From assembly GCF_000151665.1 (NCBI RefSeq), contig NW_013171816.1, forward strand, positions 129,001 to 193,000: DNA of 64,000 bases, written 5' to 3'. The notes beneath the pieces are model-generated. The model ran no database searches. It saw only the letters and a list, made by a program, of their open reading frames with translations, and was not told the DNA's origin. The stretch comes from Blastocystis hominis. Lineage: Eukaryota > Sar > Bigyra > Opalinata > Blastocystidae. This document shows positions 12,001-23,410 of this stretch, piece after piece. Every line of letters begins with the position of its first letter. Position 1 is the first letter of the stretch. The position numbers and the translations under genes are program-made.

Positions 12001-12072
12001 CGCTTGAGAAACCTTGAAGCAATTCAGCTGGTCATTACAGCCTCGAGAAGTAAAACAATTTTTAACTTTCAT
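9002..12072 (-). CDS. ELP2: Elongator complex subunit 2 (WD40), stop codon completed by polyadenylation
   Basis: Twin-propeller scaffold of Elongator, which modifies wobble uridines of tRNA. The family signature PELGLSNKGIPI is present, as are the HGYPVTGVSW segment and AGHRTTVVATCFFSVG and SAGKDRQLRIWRL units. The N-terminus, MKVKNCFTSRGCNDQ, matches the usual CN-containing start. Eight introns of 24-39 nt (for example 11978-12001, 11633-11657, 6 more) leave 2828 nt. Adding one A gives exactly 943 codons. The frame reaches ...VYLFQI and then TG, followed six bases later by TGTTTGTT. The next encoded stop is 17 codons further on, past the motif. A low-complexity insert of repeated ENGSNSI heptads interrupts one propeller. 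About 942 residues, slightly longer than usual because of that insert. Confidence 0.9.
10632..10735. repeat. 21-bp tandem repeat inside ELP2 (about five units)
   Basis: Units reading TCGATGGAGTTCGATCCATT on the plus strand encode the heptad ENGSNSI on the minus strand. Units differ by single bases. It lies in a loop between WD repeats. Confidence 0.85.
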
Positions 12073-12360
12073 CGAAGAAAGAGTTGAAGGGAACGAAAAA
12101 CAATATTCCCGCGGCAATAAGAAAAAGACAAATCATCGCTTATTGTGTTGAATTGTAAGGAGATCAGTCAGTATACTGCGAATATGAAATAGTTGATAGA
12201 TTGGGAACGATTAGATGATAATGAAGTATTAAGAATGTTGTATGGAGTTTGTTTTTTATTAGCGAGGGTTAATGATTGACGGCAACGTTAATGCTCGTGT
12301 CAGTAATATTGATAATCAACAAACTCGTATATTCTAGAAGATTAAGTGGTGTAGTGGAAT

Positions 12361-13440
12361 AATGGAAGCAATAATAAGGGGTGTATTTTGATGCCATGGA
12401 AAACCCGAATAAGTTATCTACGTATTTGTCAAGAAGAGGTGAACACAAAAACAGCGCTAAGAAATCTTAGTTTGAGTTTTCATTTCTATTTCGGGGACAT
12501 TGCACGCTTCTGTCGTGAAAAGGAGGCGTTGGTTCTTAGAGGTGATAGTGACTTTCTTGTTTTCGAACTGGAAGGTATTGTTTTGATTGACGGTATCAAG
12601 TAATTGTTTCATCCTCGGGTGTATTACTAGGAACTGATTTTGTGGCATTTCAATGTTAGCAGGGAGCAGCTTTATTATTTCGTTACTCTACGAGGGAATG
12701 ACTTTATTCGTGCTTCGAATAATGTCTTAAAAATAGACGAGAATACGAAAATGTCTCCTTCAGAGACTCTTGAATATGTGAAACAGCACTTTACACAAGC
12801 AGTTACCACAACCAAATAATACCAGGAAGTGAAAGAGTACTATGAAAATAGGCAAGTTGAATACCCATGGAACTCACTGACTCTTGACAAGCCTAAGGCG
12901 ACAACAATAAAGCAGCGTGTTAAGCAGGGTAGTACTGCGCGCTCTCTTCTGAGGATTAGAATTCTTGGAGGATATTTCTATGACTACACAGTTCTATTAT
13001 CAATACAACGCTCGTAATATCGTGTTTTCGCCTCTCATCACTATTCCTTTTTTCAATGCAGTTTATTATCTAGACCAATGTACTTACAAATAGATCGCTT
13101 TGTCGTAGTTTCTGTTTTCCGAAAGATATACCAGAAATGCTACAAGGTACTAGGGAACCAGCCTTATATGATGTTGTATAACACTGACGTCAGTCCCGTA
13201 CCATCCAAAGAAGAGGTGGAAAAAAGGTTTGGTTATGAAATGAAATGAATTGAATGTAGAATCGAAGATAATATCGACTATGCATATGAACGAATGATAA
13301 AATTCTGCTCTATGAGCACAAAACCTATTCGATCAAGAGTCAAAATCCTACAATCGTTTTTTTCAATGATTAGGTGTCCACAGGGATTTCAAGACCCTTG
13401 TATCTACATTTCTAGGTAGCCTATTTTTGTTATTATGAGT
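12361..13440 (+). pseudogene. Decayed Asteroid-like (XPG/FEN family) nuclease frame
   Basis: One frame runs 360 codons without a frameshift but with six in-frame stops: TAA 12601, TAG 12628, TAA 12820, TAA 13015, TGA 13246 and TAG 13423. The piece DIARFCREKEALVLRGDSDF, then LVFELEGIVLIDGIK, RVYY and LRGNDFI follows the order of the Asteroid/XPG core: the acidic helix, the D-S-D metal site, then the Y-Y and G-N-D motifs. The expected N-terminal half (MGVxGL) is not found upstream. A 31-nt GT...AG segment (12600-12630) would remove two of the stops, but it would also delete the conserved RVYY and shift the frame. I therefore favour a pseudogene over a spliced gene. No TGTTTGTT follows. Confidence 0.5.
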
Positions 13441-13925
13441 TAGACTCACTCAGTATGTAATGGCAAAGATTTATCCAGATGAGAGGGAATTGATAAAACA
13501 GATAGTAGAAAGCTTGATTGATCAACATTTGAATTATCACCATCATATTGTAACAGTGAGCAAGGATGTAGAGGATCAAAAGTTAGCGTTTATCTTGTTC
13601 TGCTGTTTGAATGTGTGAACGTGAAAAAGGATTCAATATTAGATGGCTTTTGGTGCCGTACTGACAGTGTTTACATTGCTGAAAATGAATAATAATAACA
13701 AAAAGAATAGAGAAAAGAATAACGCAAGAGTGTGTCGTTCATTTTGCTATTAAAGCAAATACATAACATTACTGTTTATTATAGATATTTCAGCAAATGA
13801 ATTTTGTAGAATTGAAAATTGCTGTGAACTTCAGCAAAGGACATTCTTGCATACCAACATAATATGATTAATATAACAATTACTACTCTTTTCTTTAATA
13901 AACATTATATAATTGTATTAGAGAA
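13441..13925. other. AT-rich spacer without a visible gene
   Basis: Very AT-rich. A TGTTTATT at about 13885, read on the minus strand, may serve as the 3' signal of the MORN-LRR gene. Nothing else is recognised. Confidence 0.35.
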
Positions 13926-16900
13926 TTACCTTTTTTCCCGATTTAAATAATCAGTCTCTGGATCATTTACAGTAGCAATTAATCGAGAGTGACAGGAAGA
14001 AGAAATATCTGCAAAATCATTAAATGTTATATAGTTCTACTTGAAAAAGACTTATTTTTCGTGTAGAAAAATGCATAAGGTAGCTCGATTCTCTGAAGAT
14101 TTGGAATATCTCAATACAATATTCATAAAAAATATCTACTTTCCAATGTAACGGAATATACCCAATAAAAACTCATAAATACTGAAGAAAGGTATTCCAA
14201 ATTTGGAAGATCTAGATTATATTCGTTCTAATAGCATCATTTTTACTTCGCATTGTCAGTGAACATGATTCACTCTCAATTCCACTCAGTGCATCCCTAC
14301 CAAGTGTAATGGATCGTAATGATGGAAGATCTACATCAATCACTTCATTCAAATTTATTCAATACTTTCAATTATGGTTGATAGGGAAGCAGTAAATCCT
14401 CCCGATATTCTAATTTCTCGTAATTTTGGAAGGTCTTACAATAATGAAACATATTAAAGAATACTTCGAACAATAAATGAACTAAAGCAGAAATTATGAG
14501 ATGAAGACTCACGGCCTCCAATACTAATTGATTCTAGCACAGGAAGGTTTCTCAGTTCAAATTGTCCAGCATAATCACAAAAACTAAATTCTCCAATAAT
14601 AATGGATTCTAAAGATTTGCAGTTTATTATGTGGAATGATCGATATATACTGCACACTTTTACCAAAACATCATTGTCATTTTTATAATTAGATGAATCC
14701 ATTAGGGTGAATGAATCTTTACCAATTTTCACTTGCCTCAATCTCATTAAACCATTTATTTCAAATGTCACAACATCTTTGAAACAGTTATCTCCAATCT
14801 CCAAGGATCGCAAAAAGTTCAATTTCGTAATAAGAAAAAGTTGGGCAAAAGAAAACGCATAGTCTCCAATAGTAATGGATTGTAGATTTGGAAGATCTAT
14901 GCATCATTCAAATATACAAAATTATATCAATACCTCGAATCACAAACGAACTATTATAGAAATTGTTTGATCTTTTTTGAGTTGACCCAATTTGAATGGA
15001 TTGTAATTGTGGTAGATTCTTCAATTCAAAGTCGCCAGCATAATCACTGAAACTATATTCACCAATTTGAATGGATTCCAATGATTCACAATTCAATATG
15101 TGGAATGATTTTGATTCATTATCTCCACCATCATTCTTTTTCTGAGTAAATGAATTCTTGCCGATTTTGATCGTTTTCAATCGATTCAATCCATCGATTT
15201 GGAATATTTGTATTGATCCAAAACAATCATTGCCAATTTCGATTGATTTGACTTTAATGAATCGCGAAAAATCAAATACCGTGTAATGACTGTCATTACA
15301 AGTCCAGTTGGGAATAGTTATTGCAGTAATGGATGAATCAATTGATTGAATAATATCAGAATGATGTATTTTTGAAGGCAAGTAATTCAGTAATGATTGA
15401 TGTACATCTACGAAATAAAAAAGATGTGGTATGTACTATAAGTGGCTCCTGAATGTATATATAAAAATGAAGAAGACAGCTCGGCGTTTTGAACATTAGG
15501 GATATCTATATACTATCAATATTCTTTGTTTTAAACTACTTTCCAGTGTTACTGAACGAGGCCGATGAAAACTATATCCTTTAGAATTAACAGTAGTTAG
15601 ACTTGGTAGATCTATATTCAATTTTTCAAATCATTTCATTTTTACTGCGCATAGTAAGTGAACATGATTCATCATCCCTGTTTCCATTCAGTGCCCCTTC
15701 ACCGAGTTGAATGGATTGTAGTGATGGAAGATCTACATCAATCATTTCATTCGAATTTAATCAATACTTTCAATTATTGTTGATATGGACCAGTCGAATG
15801 CATGATCACCTAATGTAATGGATTGTAGATTTGGAAGATCTATGCAACATTTAAATATTCAATATCATATCAATACCTCGAATCACAAATGAACTACAAC
15901 AGAAATTGTATGATTCACTTCCAATTGTTCCAATTTGAATGGATTGTAATTGTGGTAGATTCTTCAATTCAAAGTCTCCAGCATAATCACTGAAACTCCA
16001 TTCACCAATTTCTATTGATTCCAATGATTCACAATTCAATATGTGAAATGATTTTGATTTATCATCTCCATCACTATACTTTTTCTGAGTAAATGAATTG
16101 TTTTCAATTTTGATCGTTTTCAATCGATTTAATCCATCGATTCTGAATATTTGTACTGATCCAAAGCAGTTATTACCGATTTCGATAGATTCAACTACAG
16201 AGAATCGCGAAAAGTCAAATATTGTATAATCAATATCATTACAGGTCCAATCTTTAAGAATAACACTTCAGATGAGCTAATTGATTGAATATCTAAATAT
16301 GTATAGACTTCAGGAAATAACGCTTCACAACCAAAAATTAATATGTCTATACTATCCCTGTTAATATTATTGACAATTGGATGTTGAACATAACGAAATG
16401 AATTAGATAAATAAAACTTATCGAGATTTGGAATGTCTAAGTATTATAAATATTCTAGATTCTGAACTACTTTCTAATGTTAACCATCGAGGCCAATAGA
16501 AACTATATTCTTCAGATTCGATAGTTTTCAATTTTGGAAGATCTATTCAATCATTTTATTCAATTTCATTATTACTGCGCATTGTCAATGAATATGAATC
16601 ACCATCTCTTCCACCAAGTGATCCTTTACCGAGTTGAATGGATTGTAATGATGGAAGATCTACATCAATCATTTCATTCAGTTTCATTTAATACCTTCGA
16701 TTATTGTTGTTAGTGAATCAGAGAATGCCAATTCACCTAATGTAATGGATTGTAGATTTGGAAGATCTATGTATCATATATATTCAATATCAGTTCAATA
16801 CCTCGAATCACAAATGAATTCTCAAAGAAATTGCATGAGGCACGACTAACTTTACCAATTTGAATGGATTGTAATTGTGGTAGATTCTTCAATTCAAAGT

Positions 16901-19900
16901 CTCCTCCAAAATCAATAAAACTCCATTCACCAATTTCTATTGATTCTAATGATCCACAATTCAATATGTGAAATGATTTCGATTTATCATTTCCAAAATC
17001 AATTTTATTCTGAGTAAATGAATTGTTTCCAATTTTGATAGTTTTCAATCGATTCAATCCATCGATTCTGAATATTTGTACTGATCCAAAGCAATCATCG
17101 CCGATTTCGATTGATTTGACTTTAATGAATCGTGAGAGATCAAAAGTAATGCAATGACTATCATTACATACCCAATTTGAGATTGTGATTCTAGAAATTG
17201 ATGATTTCATTGATAGAATATCCATATAACTAATTCTTGGTGCGAATAGTGGCTTATACACAACTAATAATGATGTCGTGATGTGAAATAAATACATTTT
17301 ACGAATGAATGCATTACAAATTGAAATGAATCAGGTATATTTAAATTTCGAAGATTTGGAATATCTATTTACAATCAATATCTCAAATCAAATTTACGTT
17401 CCAATATTACTGAACGCGGGTTCTTGAAACTATATCCTTTAGAATTGATAGACTCCAATTTTGGAAGATCTATATTCAATCATTTCAAATCATTTCAATA
17501 TTACTTCGCATGATCAATGAGCAAGATTCATCATTTTTACCGCAAAGTGTGGATTCACCCAATTGCATGGACTGTAATGAAGGAAGATCTACATCAATCA
17601 TTTCATTCCAATTCATTCAATACTTTCGATTAGTATTGTTGGAGATCGTGAAAATGTACCATAACCTAATGTAACGGACTGTAGATTTGGAAGATCTATG
17701 CAACATTCAAATATTCAATATCATATCAATACCTCGAATCACAAACGAACTATTATAGAAATTGTATGATTCACGTCCAATCGTACCAATTTGAATGGAT
17801 TGTAATTGTGGACAATTCTTCAATTCAAAGTCGCCAGCATAATCACTGAAACTATATTCACCAATTTGAATGGATTCCAATGATTCACAATTCAATATGT
17901 GGAATGATTTCGATTTATCATTTCCATACCAATTCCTTTTCTGAGTAAAGGAGTTCGATCCTATTGACAATTGGGTTAATGATTTCAATCCATTAATTGT
18001 GAACGTTGATACACTATTATACATATCATCTTGAATATTCAGTGTTTGCAGCAAATCTAAATTGCATATACGAAATACTGTTGATTTCTCAAATGCATAT
18101 TTTCCGATTGATATTCCAATCAACTTGGACAAGTCTAAAATATTATACTACATATAGTTGTAATAATACTTTCTAATTCTAGAGATGATGAATGAAAATT
18201 ATATGAATCAATTTCAGTTTCACCAATCTGAATGGATTGTAATTGTGGACAATTCTTCAATTCAAAGTCGCCAGCATAATCACTGAAACTATATTCACCA
18301 ATTTGAATGGATTCCAATGATTCACAATTCAATATGTGGAATGATTTTGATTTATCATCTCCATCACTATACTTTTTCTGAGTAAATGAGTTCTTGCCGA
18401 TTTTGATCGTTTTCAATCGATTCAATCCATCGATTCTGAATATTTTCACTGGTCCAAAGCAATCATCGCCAATTTCGATAGATTCAACTACAGAGAATCG
18501 CGAAAATTCTAATATTGTATAATCCATATCATTACAGGTCCAATTGTAAATGAAAATGGAAGTAGATGATGATTTTATTGATTGAAGGTGAAAACGATGA
18601 TTAATATTTGGTAATAGTAAATCAGATACATCTAAATAGAACTGAAAATAAACAATTACTATGTTTGACTAAACAAAAAACATGCTTCAATGTAATTTGT
18701 AGTTTTACGTTTTGAAGATTTGGAATATCTAAATACTATCAGAGCTCAATACTTTCAAATACTCTCCAATACCAATGAGCGAAGATTGCGGAAATTTAAT
18801 CCATGACAGTTGAAACTGGATAAAATAGGAAGATCTATATTCAATCATTTCAAATCATTCATTATTACTGCGCATTATCAATGAATATGAATCATTATCA
18901 TTTCTTCCAAAGAGTGCTCCAGTTGCAAGTATAATGGATTGTAATGATGGAAGATCTACATCAATCATTCCATTCAGTTTCATTCAATACCTTCGATTAT
19001 TGTTGATAAGGATTCACAGAATGCAAAACTACCTAATGTAATGGATTGTAGATTTGGAAGATCTATGCATTATTCATTTTCAATATCATATCAATACCTC
19101 GAATCACAAACGAACTACAATAGAAATTGTATGAACCAATTTGAATGGATTGTAATTGTGGTAGATTCTTCAATTCAAAGTCGCCAGCATAATCACTGAA
19201 ACTATGGTTACCAATTTCTATTGATTCTAATGATTCACAATTCAATATGTGGAATGATTTCGATTGGTTATTTCCCCATTCATTCTTTTTCTGAGTAAAT
19301 GAATTGCTTCCGATTTTGATCGTTTTCAATCGATTCAATCCATCGATTTTGAATACTCTTTCATATTCAAAACAATCATTGCCGATTTCGATTGATTCCA
19401 AAATCAAAAACCAAGAAGCATCCCAATCATCCAATATGCAATTGTCAGTCAGTTTCAAATGTTTCATTCCGATATTCAGTGGTTCTGAACCATCTCCTTC
19501 ATAATCAATATCACTTTCAATTCCATTATACCAGTTGCAGTCCATTAATAATCGTTCTTTACGGTCATATATTTTACCAATTCCAAATTGCTTATCATCA
19601 CACCAATATCCTTCATATTCAATCGCTCTATTATTATGATAACTCGTTCCATATCCAAATCGTTTCCAATTGATCATTATGCCCTTGTACACCAAGAATC
19701 CATCATCATCATACATTTCACCATATCCAAATGGAATTCCAAACTTGTTTTCTGTCAATACCAATCCTTCAAATCGACTTCCATGTTCCAAATCCACGAT
19801 TCCTTCTACTACTATGGATTGTTCTTCATTGTATAAAATAGCACCAATTTGATGATTTCCAATCACTTTCAACACTTTCTGCTCATTGAGCACAAATCCT

Positions 19901-20082
19901 TGATTCATGAATGCTCCATTATTGAACAGCAATACTACACATTCTTCATTACTCAAAAAAAGTGAAATCCAGCCATCCACAATATATTCATCATTCAAGA
20001 GTCCTTGTGCGTGTTGAATAATGGAATTATCTATACAATTCCTGATGGTTGTAGAATTTACGAAATCAGCATTTAGTTGCAT
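13926..20082 (-). CDS. Giant MORN plus BspA-type LRR gene of about 28 exons (member A)
   Basis: Exon 1 (19098-20082) starts MQLNADFVNS, carries MORN-type repeats (GYGEMYDDDGFLVYKG, GYGTSYHNN, GIGKIYDRK) and the first LRR_5 repeats (LESIEIGNDCF, LKTIKIGSNSF, LQSIQIG). Cassettes follow: long LRR exons (for example 18170-18631 and 17733-18134) and groups of four short exons of about 72, 87, 72 and 69-84 nt. Each short exon codes for one repeat starting DLPxLxSI or DIPNLxN. Examples are 18991-19062, 18869-18955, 18763-18834 and 18660-18728. Introns are 28-45 nt, and every one I traced is phase 1. The last exon ends at TAA 13926-13928. There is no signal peptide. One cassette near 16262 seems to have lost a base. 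Function is unknown; the architecture suggests a recognition or adhesion protein. Confidence 0.7.
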
Positions 20083-20456
20083 GGAGTTAAACAGTTTTTG
20101 TTATCTTCACGACCTTAGTATTTTTAATGTAGTTTAGTATTCTGTACAATTAACAAGAAATCACTAACTCTTTCGTATCTTTGTTCATATACCTCCTGAA
20201 AATGGCGCTATCGCAATCACCTTTTTATTGGAAAATGAATAGCTACTTACATAATTATAAGAGATGCATCTATCTTTTCAGCAAATGTATTTACTACATA
20301 AATGGATGAAGAGAAAGAGTTTTTACCACATATTTGAAAACTACTTCACCTGTATTATTATAATGCTAAATCGGTGACAAAAGTCCTGATGGCTTCCTGA
20401 GTCTATGTTATACTCTCCCCTCTTCAGTATCCAACAAACAATATGTAATCAAATAA
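20083..20456. other. Intergenic spacer between member A and the PLNQMQ gene
   Basis: AT-rich, no coding frame. It holds the minus-strand TGTTTGTT (20433-20440) of the next gene and the promoter side of member A. Confidence 0.4.
20433..20440 (-). terminator. TGTTTGTT 3'-end motif
   Basis: Exact octamer 16 bases after the TAG of the 20457-21948 gene. Confidence 0.7.
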
Positions 20457-21948
20457 CTACAATTCCGGCTTATAACTATGTACCAAGTCCTTCATTCCAA
20501 ACTTGATCTTCTCATAGGGAGGAATTCGACTCATATCAAGACTATCAATATCCGGGCAGACTATATTCAGCTCCACTGTTTCAATTGTCGTCTGACCCAA
20601 CGGAGACACTGATGTCATTCCCATCCCATTCAATGGCGTGGCTGTCGCCGAAAGCACCGAATTTGGGCTCTGCGCCACTGAAGATACGCTGGACACGCTG
20701 GACACAGCGGACGCAGTCAAGATCGGCTGTCCCGCGTACACGGATTGCATGACCGTGTTTTTCTGAACGGGCTGCGCGGACTGCACGGTTTGCACAGTTT
20801 GCACGGCTTGCACGGTTTGCACGGCTTGCAGGGGCTGTACGGGATGGACGGACTGCATGGTCTGCACTAACGGCGTGGAATGGATGGGACGAACCGTCTG
20901 AATGACCTGCGCCGGCTGCACGAAGGAGACCGATTGCGAAGGCAGCACGGGATGCACGGATTGCACGGACTGCATGGGATGTCTGGGAGGCACTTGCTGC
21001 ACCTGGCTGAGTGGCTGCATTGTTTGAATGGGCTGTATTTGTTGGACTTGTTGTACCTGGTTTATTGACTGCATTTGATTCATTGGTTGTATTTGGTTTA
21101 GTGACTGCATTTGGTTTAGTGGCTGCATTTGGTTTAGTGGCTGCATTTGGTTTAGTGGCTGCATTTGATTCAATGGCTGCATTTGATTCAATGGCTGGGC
21201 TGTTTGGATGGGCTGCAGGGGCTGGACGACGGACATCAGCGGAGCTGGCTGCTGGGGATGCATGGTGACCGTGATCGGGACGGGCGCGGCGGATTCGTTG
21301 AGATAGTAAGGCTGGCTTGGGACATAGGAAGATGACGACATGGAGTCGAGGGGACTACCCACAAAATTGAGGCTCTGGCGACGAGGCGAGGGAGAGGTGA
21401 TTGGATAGACATTCACAGAAGTGTAGGAGTTAGAGCGGGAATGACGAGGTGGAGGTAGAAAGGGAGACTCGGTAGATGGCTGCGAGATTACACTTGCAGG
21501 ACTGTTGCTTGTACAGGAGTCAATCCGGTACGAAGCTTGGCTCACAGCTGGTATGGCAGCTACTGGTATGGCAGTAGTGCTCGATAACCTCGACTTCAAT
21601 CTCTGGTTTTTATATCTTTCGATTTCCGCTGGAAGATCCGGAAAATATTCCAGCAAACTCTAATGCTTATTATCCAACTCGGAATGCTACACAAAACTCT
21701 TTGACATCTATTTGGGAAGCATTTATCAGGCGCAATTTCTTCTTATATCTCTCGGCGAGTTCTTTCAAATAAAACACGCTTACAAGCTGATCAAAAATAC
21801 TGATATCGGAACGGCCAATTTGTTCTTGCGTTAGTCTAAGTTGTTTCCGTACATCGTCAATCGTTAACGATTGCAGACTCACTGTCATATTTAAGCGATC
21901 CAATGCGCTTTCCTTGGCTTTGATGATTTCATTTTCAATAGCTTGCAT
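20457..21948 (-). CDS. Uncharacterised protein with helical N-terminus and PLNQMQ repeats
   Basis: Not recognised. One 31-nt intron joins ...DVKEFC to [17 protein letters not shown], giving 486 residues. The ATG at 21948 ([20 protein letters not shown]) is preferred over an upstream frame extension because it starts a clean amphipathic helix. Residues 1-130 are charged and helical. Residues 140-440 are a Pro/Gln/Ser/Val/Met low-complexity region with hexads such as PLNQMQ and many VQxVQ steps. The final ~45 residues regain order ([20 protein letters not shown]). Such a layout is common in transcription or trafficking scaffolds, but nothing specific supports either. The neighbouring HAD gene lies 70 bp upstream on the same strand. 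Confidence 0.7.
21045..21200. repeat. 18-bp tandem repeat coding PLNQMQ
   Basis: About seven tandem units based on GGCTGCATTTGGTTTAGT (plus strand) encode repeated [12 protein letters not shown] on the minus strand, with flanking degenerate units. Confidence 0.85.
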
Positions 21949-21980
21949 AGTATAACAAAAAACTGAGTAATGAATCTCTA

Positions 21981-21988
21981 AACAAACA
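21981..21988 (-). terminator. TGTTTGTT 3'-end motif of the HAD gene
   Basis: Exact octamer on the minus strand, 30 bases after the stop at 22019. Confidence 0.65.
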
Positions 21989-22018
21989 AAGACCTCTTTT
22001 TTCAATCAAAAAGAAAAC

Positions 22019-22781
22019 TTAAAGTAATCTCTCTAGTACTGCATTCCAATCCTTGCAGTAATGAACATTCGGCTCCTTAATTCCGTAGTGAGTCCACGGA
22101 TACTCTCCGAAGATAATACAATCCTCACACACAGGAACACACTATCGCTGACCAACATCACCATGTTCCTACCTCGAGCACGTACCGCTCTCGATCATCA
22201 ATAAAGATTGAAATGTGCTCTTCCTGACAAAGAAGACTCTTCACTGGACGATCTTTGCTACATGGTATTGGAAACTTGACATTATAAAAAATACGCGACT
22301 TCGTTGTCACAATAGCGATCATTCGCAAAAATAAACTTTTCATAAGGAACACCGTTCAGATTATGATTTAACCAGTATTCGGTGGCTTCCTTCCAAATTT
22401 TCTACTGTTTACACTACTCTTCCATCCCAAACCTCGTCTCTTCCAGAAATAAGAATAATACGATACTTTTCACTCAATTTCATCAGGGCTTCTCTTGCAC
22501 CAGGAACGGGCTTTAGCTAAATCATCATCAAACAAGAGAATAGATACATATTTGGGGTTTTCCTTGCAATATTCCGCGAATAACTTGCCATACTAATCTC
22601 AGACCAGTTTACACACTCCTACCTTCTCTTCAGTGATGTGGAAATACTTCTTCAAGTCGTACTCCTTGAACTCTTCGTACTTCACATCCAATCCAGAAGC
22701 CTTGCAAAACTTTGGAATGAAGTCCTCCATTAAAAGACAAAGGACCTCATCACAGTCAACCCCGATAATTTTCTTTTCCAT
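22019..22781 (-). CDS. HAD-superfamily 5'-nucleotidase-like phosphatase
   Basis: Predicted cytosolic phosphohydrolase of 200 residues acting on nucleotides or a similar phosphate ester. Five introns (30, 31, 31, 37 and 31 nt) leave exactly 201 codons. Motif I is IIGVDCDEVLC with the nucleophile Asp and the acid/base Asp two residues on. Motif II is ILISGRDE. Motif III is the Lys in NEVAKDRPVK. Motif IV is ISIFIDDRERY. A small helical cap follows motif I (FCKASGLDVKYEEFKEYDL), as in C1-type deoxyribonucleotidases. The start is MEKKIIG, immediately before motif I, as expected. The exact substrate cannot be told from sequence. Confidence 0.8.
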
Positions 22782-22849
22782 TACAAATAATATGACAAAA
22801 AACAGTATTCTTCTAGTTTTCACCTGCTAGATGATTCTTTATCATTTGC

Positions 22850-22857
22850 AACAAACA
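22850..22857 (-). terminator. TGTTTGTT 3'-end motif of the small Tim gene
   Basis: Exact octamer on the minus strand, 31 bases after the TAA at 22889. Confidence 0.65.
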
Positions 22858-22888
22858 AAATACCCAAGCAGAATTAAAACCTTCTTCA

Positions 22889-23198
22889 TTATTGGAGAGT
22901 GCTTCTCACAAATTGTCTATATGAACAACGGTACGAATCTGTTACGTATATTCAAAATACAAAGGAATCATCTGTTTAATGCAGGAAATCTGACGCGAAG
23001 TCAGCGACGACTCAGGCTTCTGCACGCACTTATCGAAAGCAATGTCGGCCAACTTTCTAGAGGATTCCTAAAATTTAATATCTAAAAAGCAGTCCTAACA
23101 AGGAACAAAGCTTTATTCTGCAGATTGTTCAGATTCTGTTGGAATTGCTGCCTACAAATAAAACGCAAATACACGTCCCAGTACTGATAGTCCGACAT
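22889..23198 (-). CDS. Tim8/Tim13-like small Tim chaperone lacking the outer cysteine pair
   Basis: Small Tim (zf-Tim10/DDP) protein of the mitochondrial intermembrane space, which escorts membrane proteins to the inner membrane. Exons joined over 33-, 32- and 29-nt introns give 71 residues: MSDYQQQFQQNLNNL, then the core KLADIAFDKCVQKPES, then SCIKQMIPLYFEYTQF. The family normally has twin CX3C motifs. Here the first reads A-F-D-K-C and the second C-I-K-Q-M, so cysteines 1 and 4 (outer disulfide) are replaced while 2 and 3 (inner disulfide) remain. The length and the YxxTQF tail fit Tim8. Gene order places it between the HAD nucleotidase and PPIL3, all on the minus strand. Confidence 0.7.
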
Positions 23199-23393
23199 TA
23201 TTGACAGTAAAGAATCACAAGGATGTTCAAAAAAACAATATTCTAAGGCAGAGAAACTAAAGGCAGAGTGTATGTCGTCCCGCTCCACTTTGATTCATTT
23301 CAGGTACAACATACATTATCCAAACTTCATAAATATACATAATGCAGGGTTCTAAATACGACAACTATATACTAGATAGCGTGCTATTTCCAA

Positions 23394-23401
23394 AACAAAC
23401 A
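23394..23401 (-). terminator. TGTTTGTT 3'-end motif of PPIL3
   Basis: Exact octamer on the minus strand, nine bases after the PPIL3 stop. Confidence 0.7.
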
Positions 23402-23410
23402 CTTCAAAAG

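Noticed and set aside
12600-12630. 31-nt intron in the Asteroid-like frame
   Set aside because: It has GT-AG ends and the right size, but removing it shifts the frame into a stop and deletes the conserved RVYY motif.
12361-13440. Reassigned stop codons (TAA/TAG read as Gln) in the nuclease frame
   Set aside because: All other genes here use TAA, TAG and TGA as normal stops, and the frame also contains a TGA and lacks its N-terminal half. A pseudogene is simpler.
13926-20082. CRISPR-like or satellite array suggested by regular repeats
   Set aside because: Repeats are exons coding LRR units separated by GT-AG introns; there are no palindromic repeats or unique spacers of constant length.
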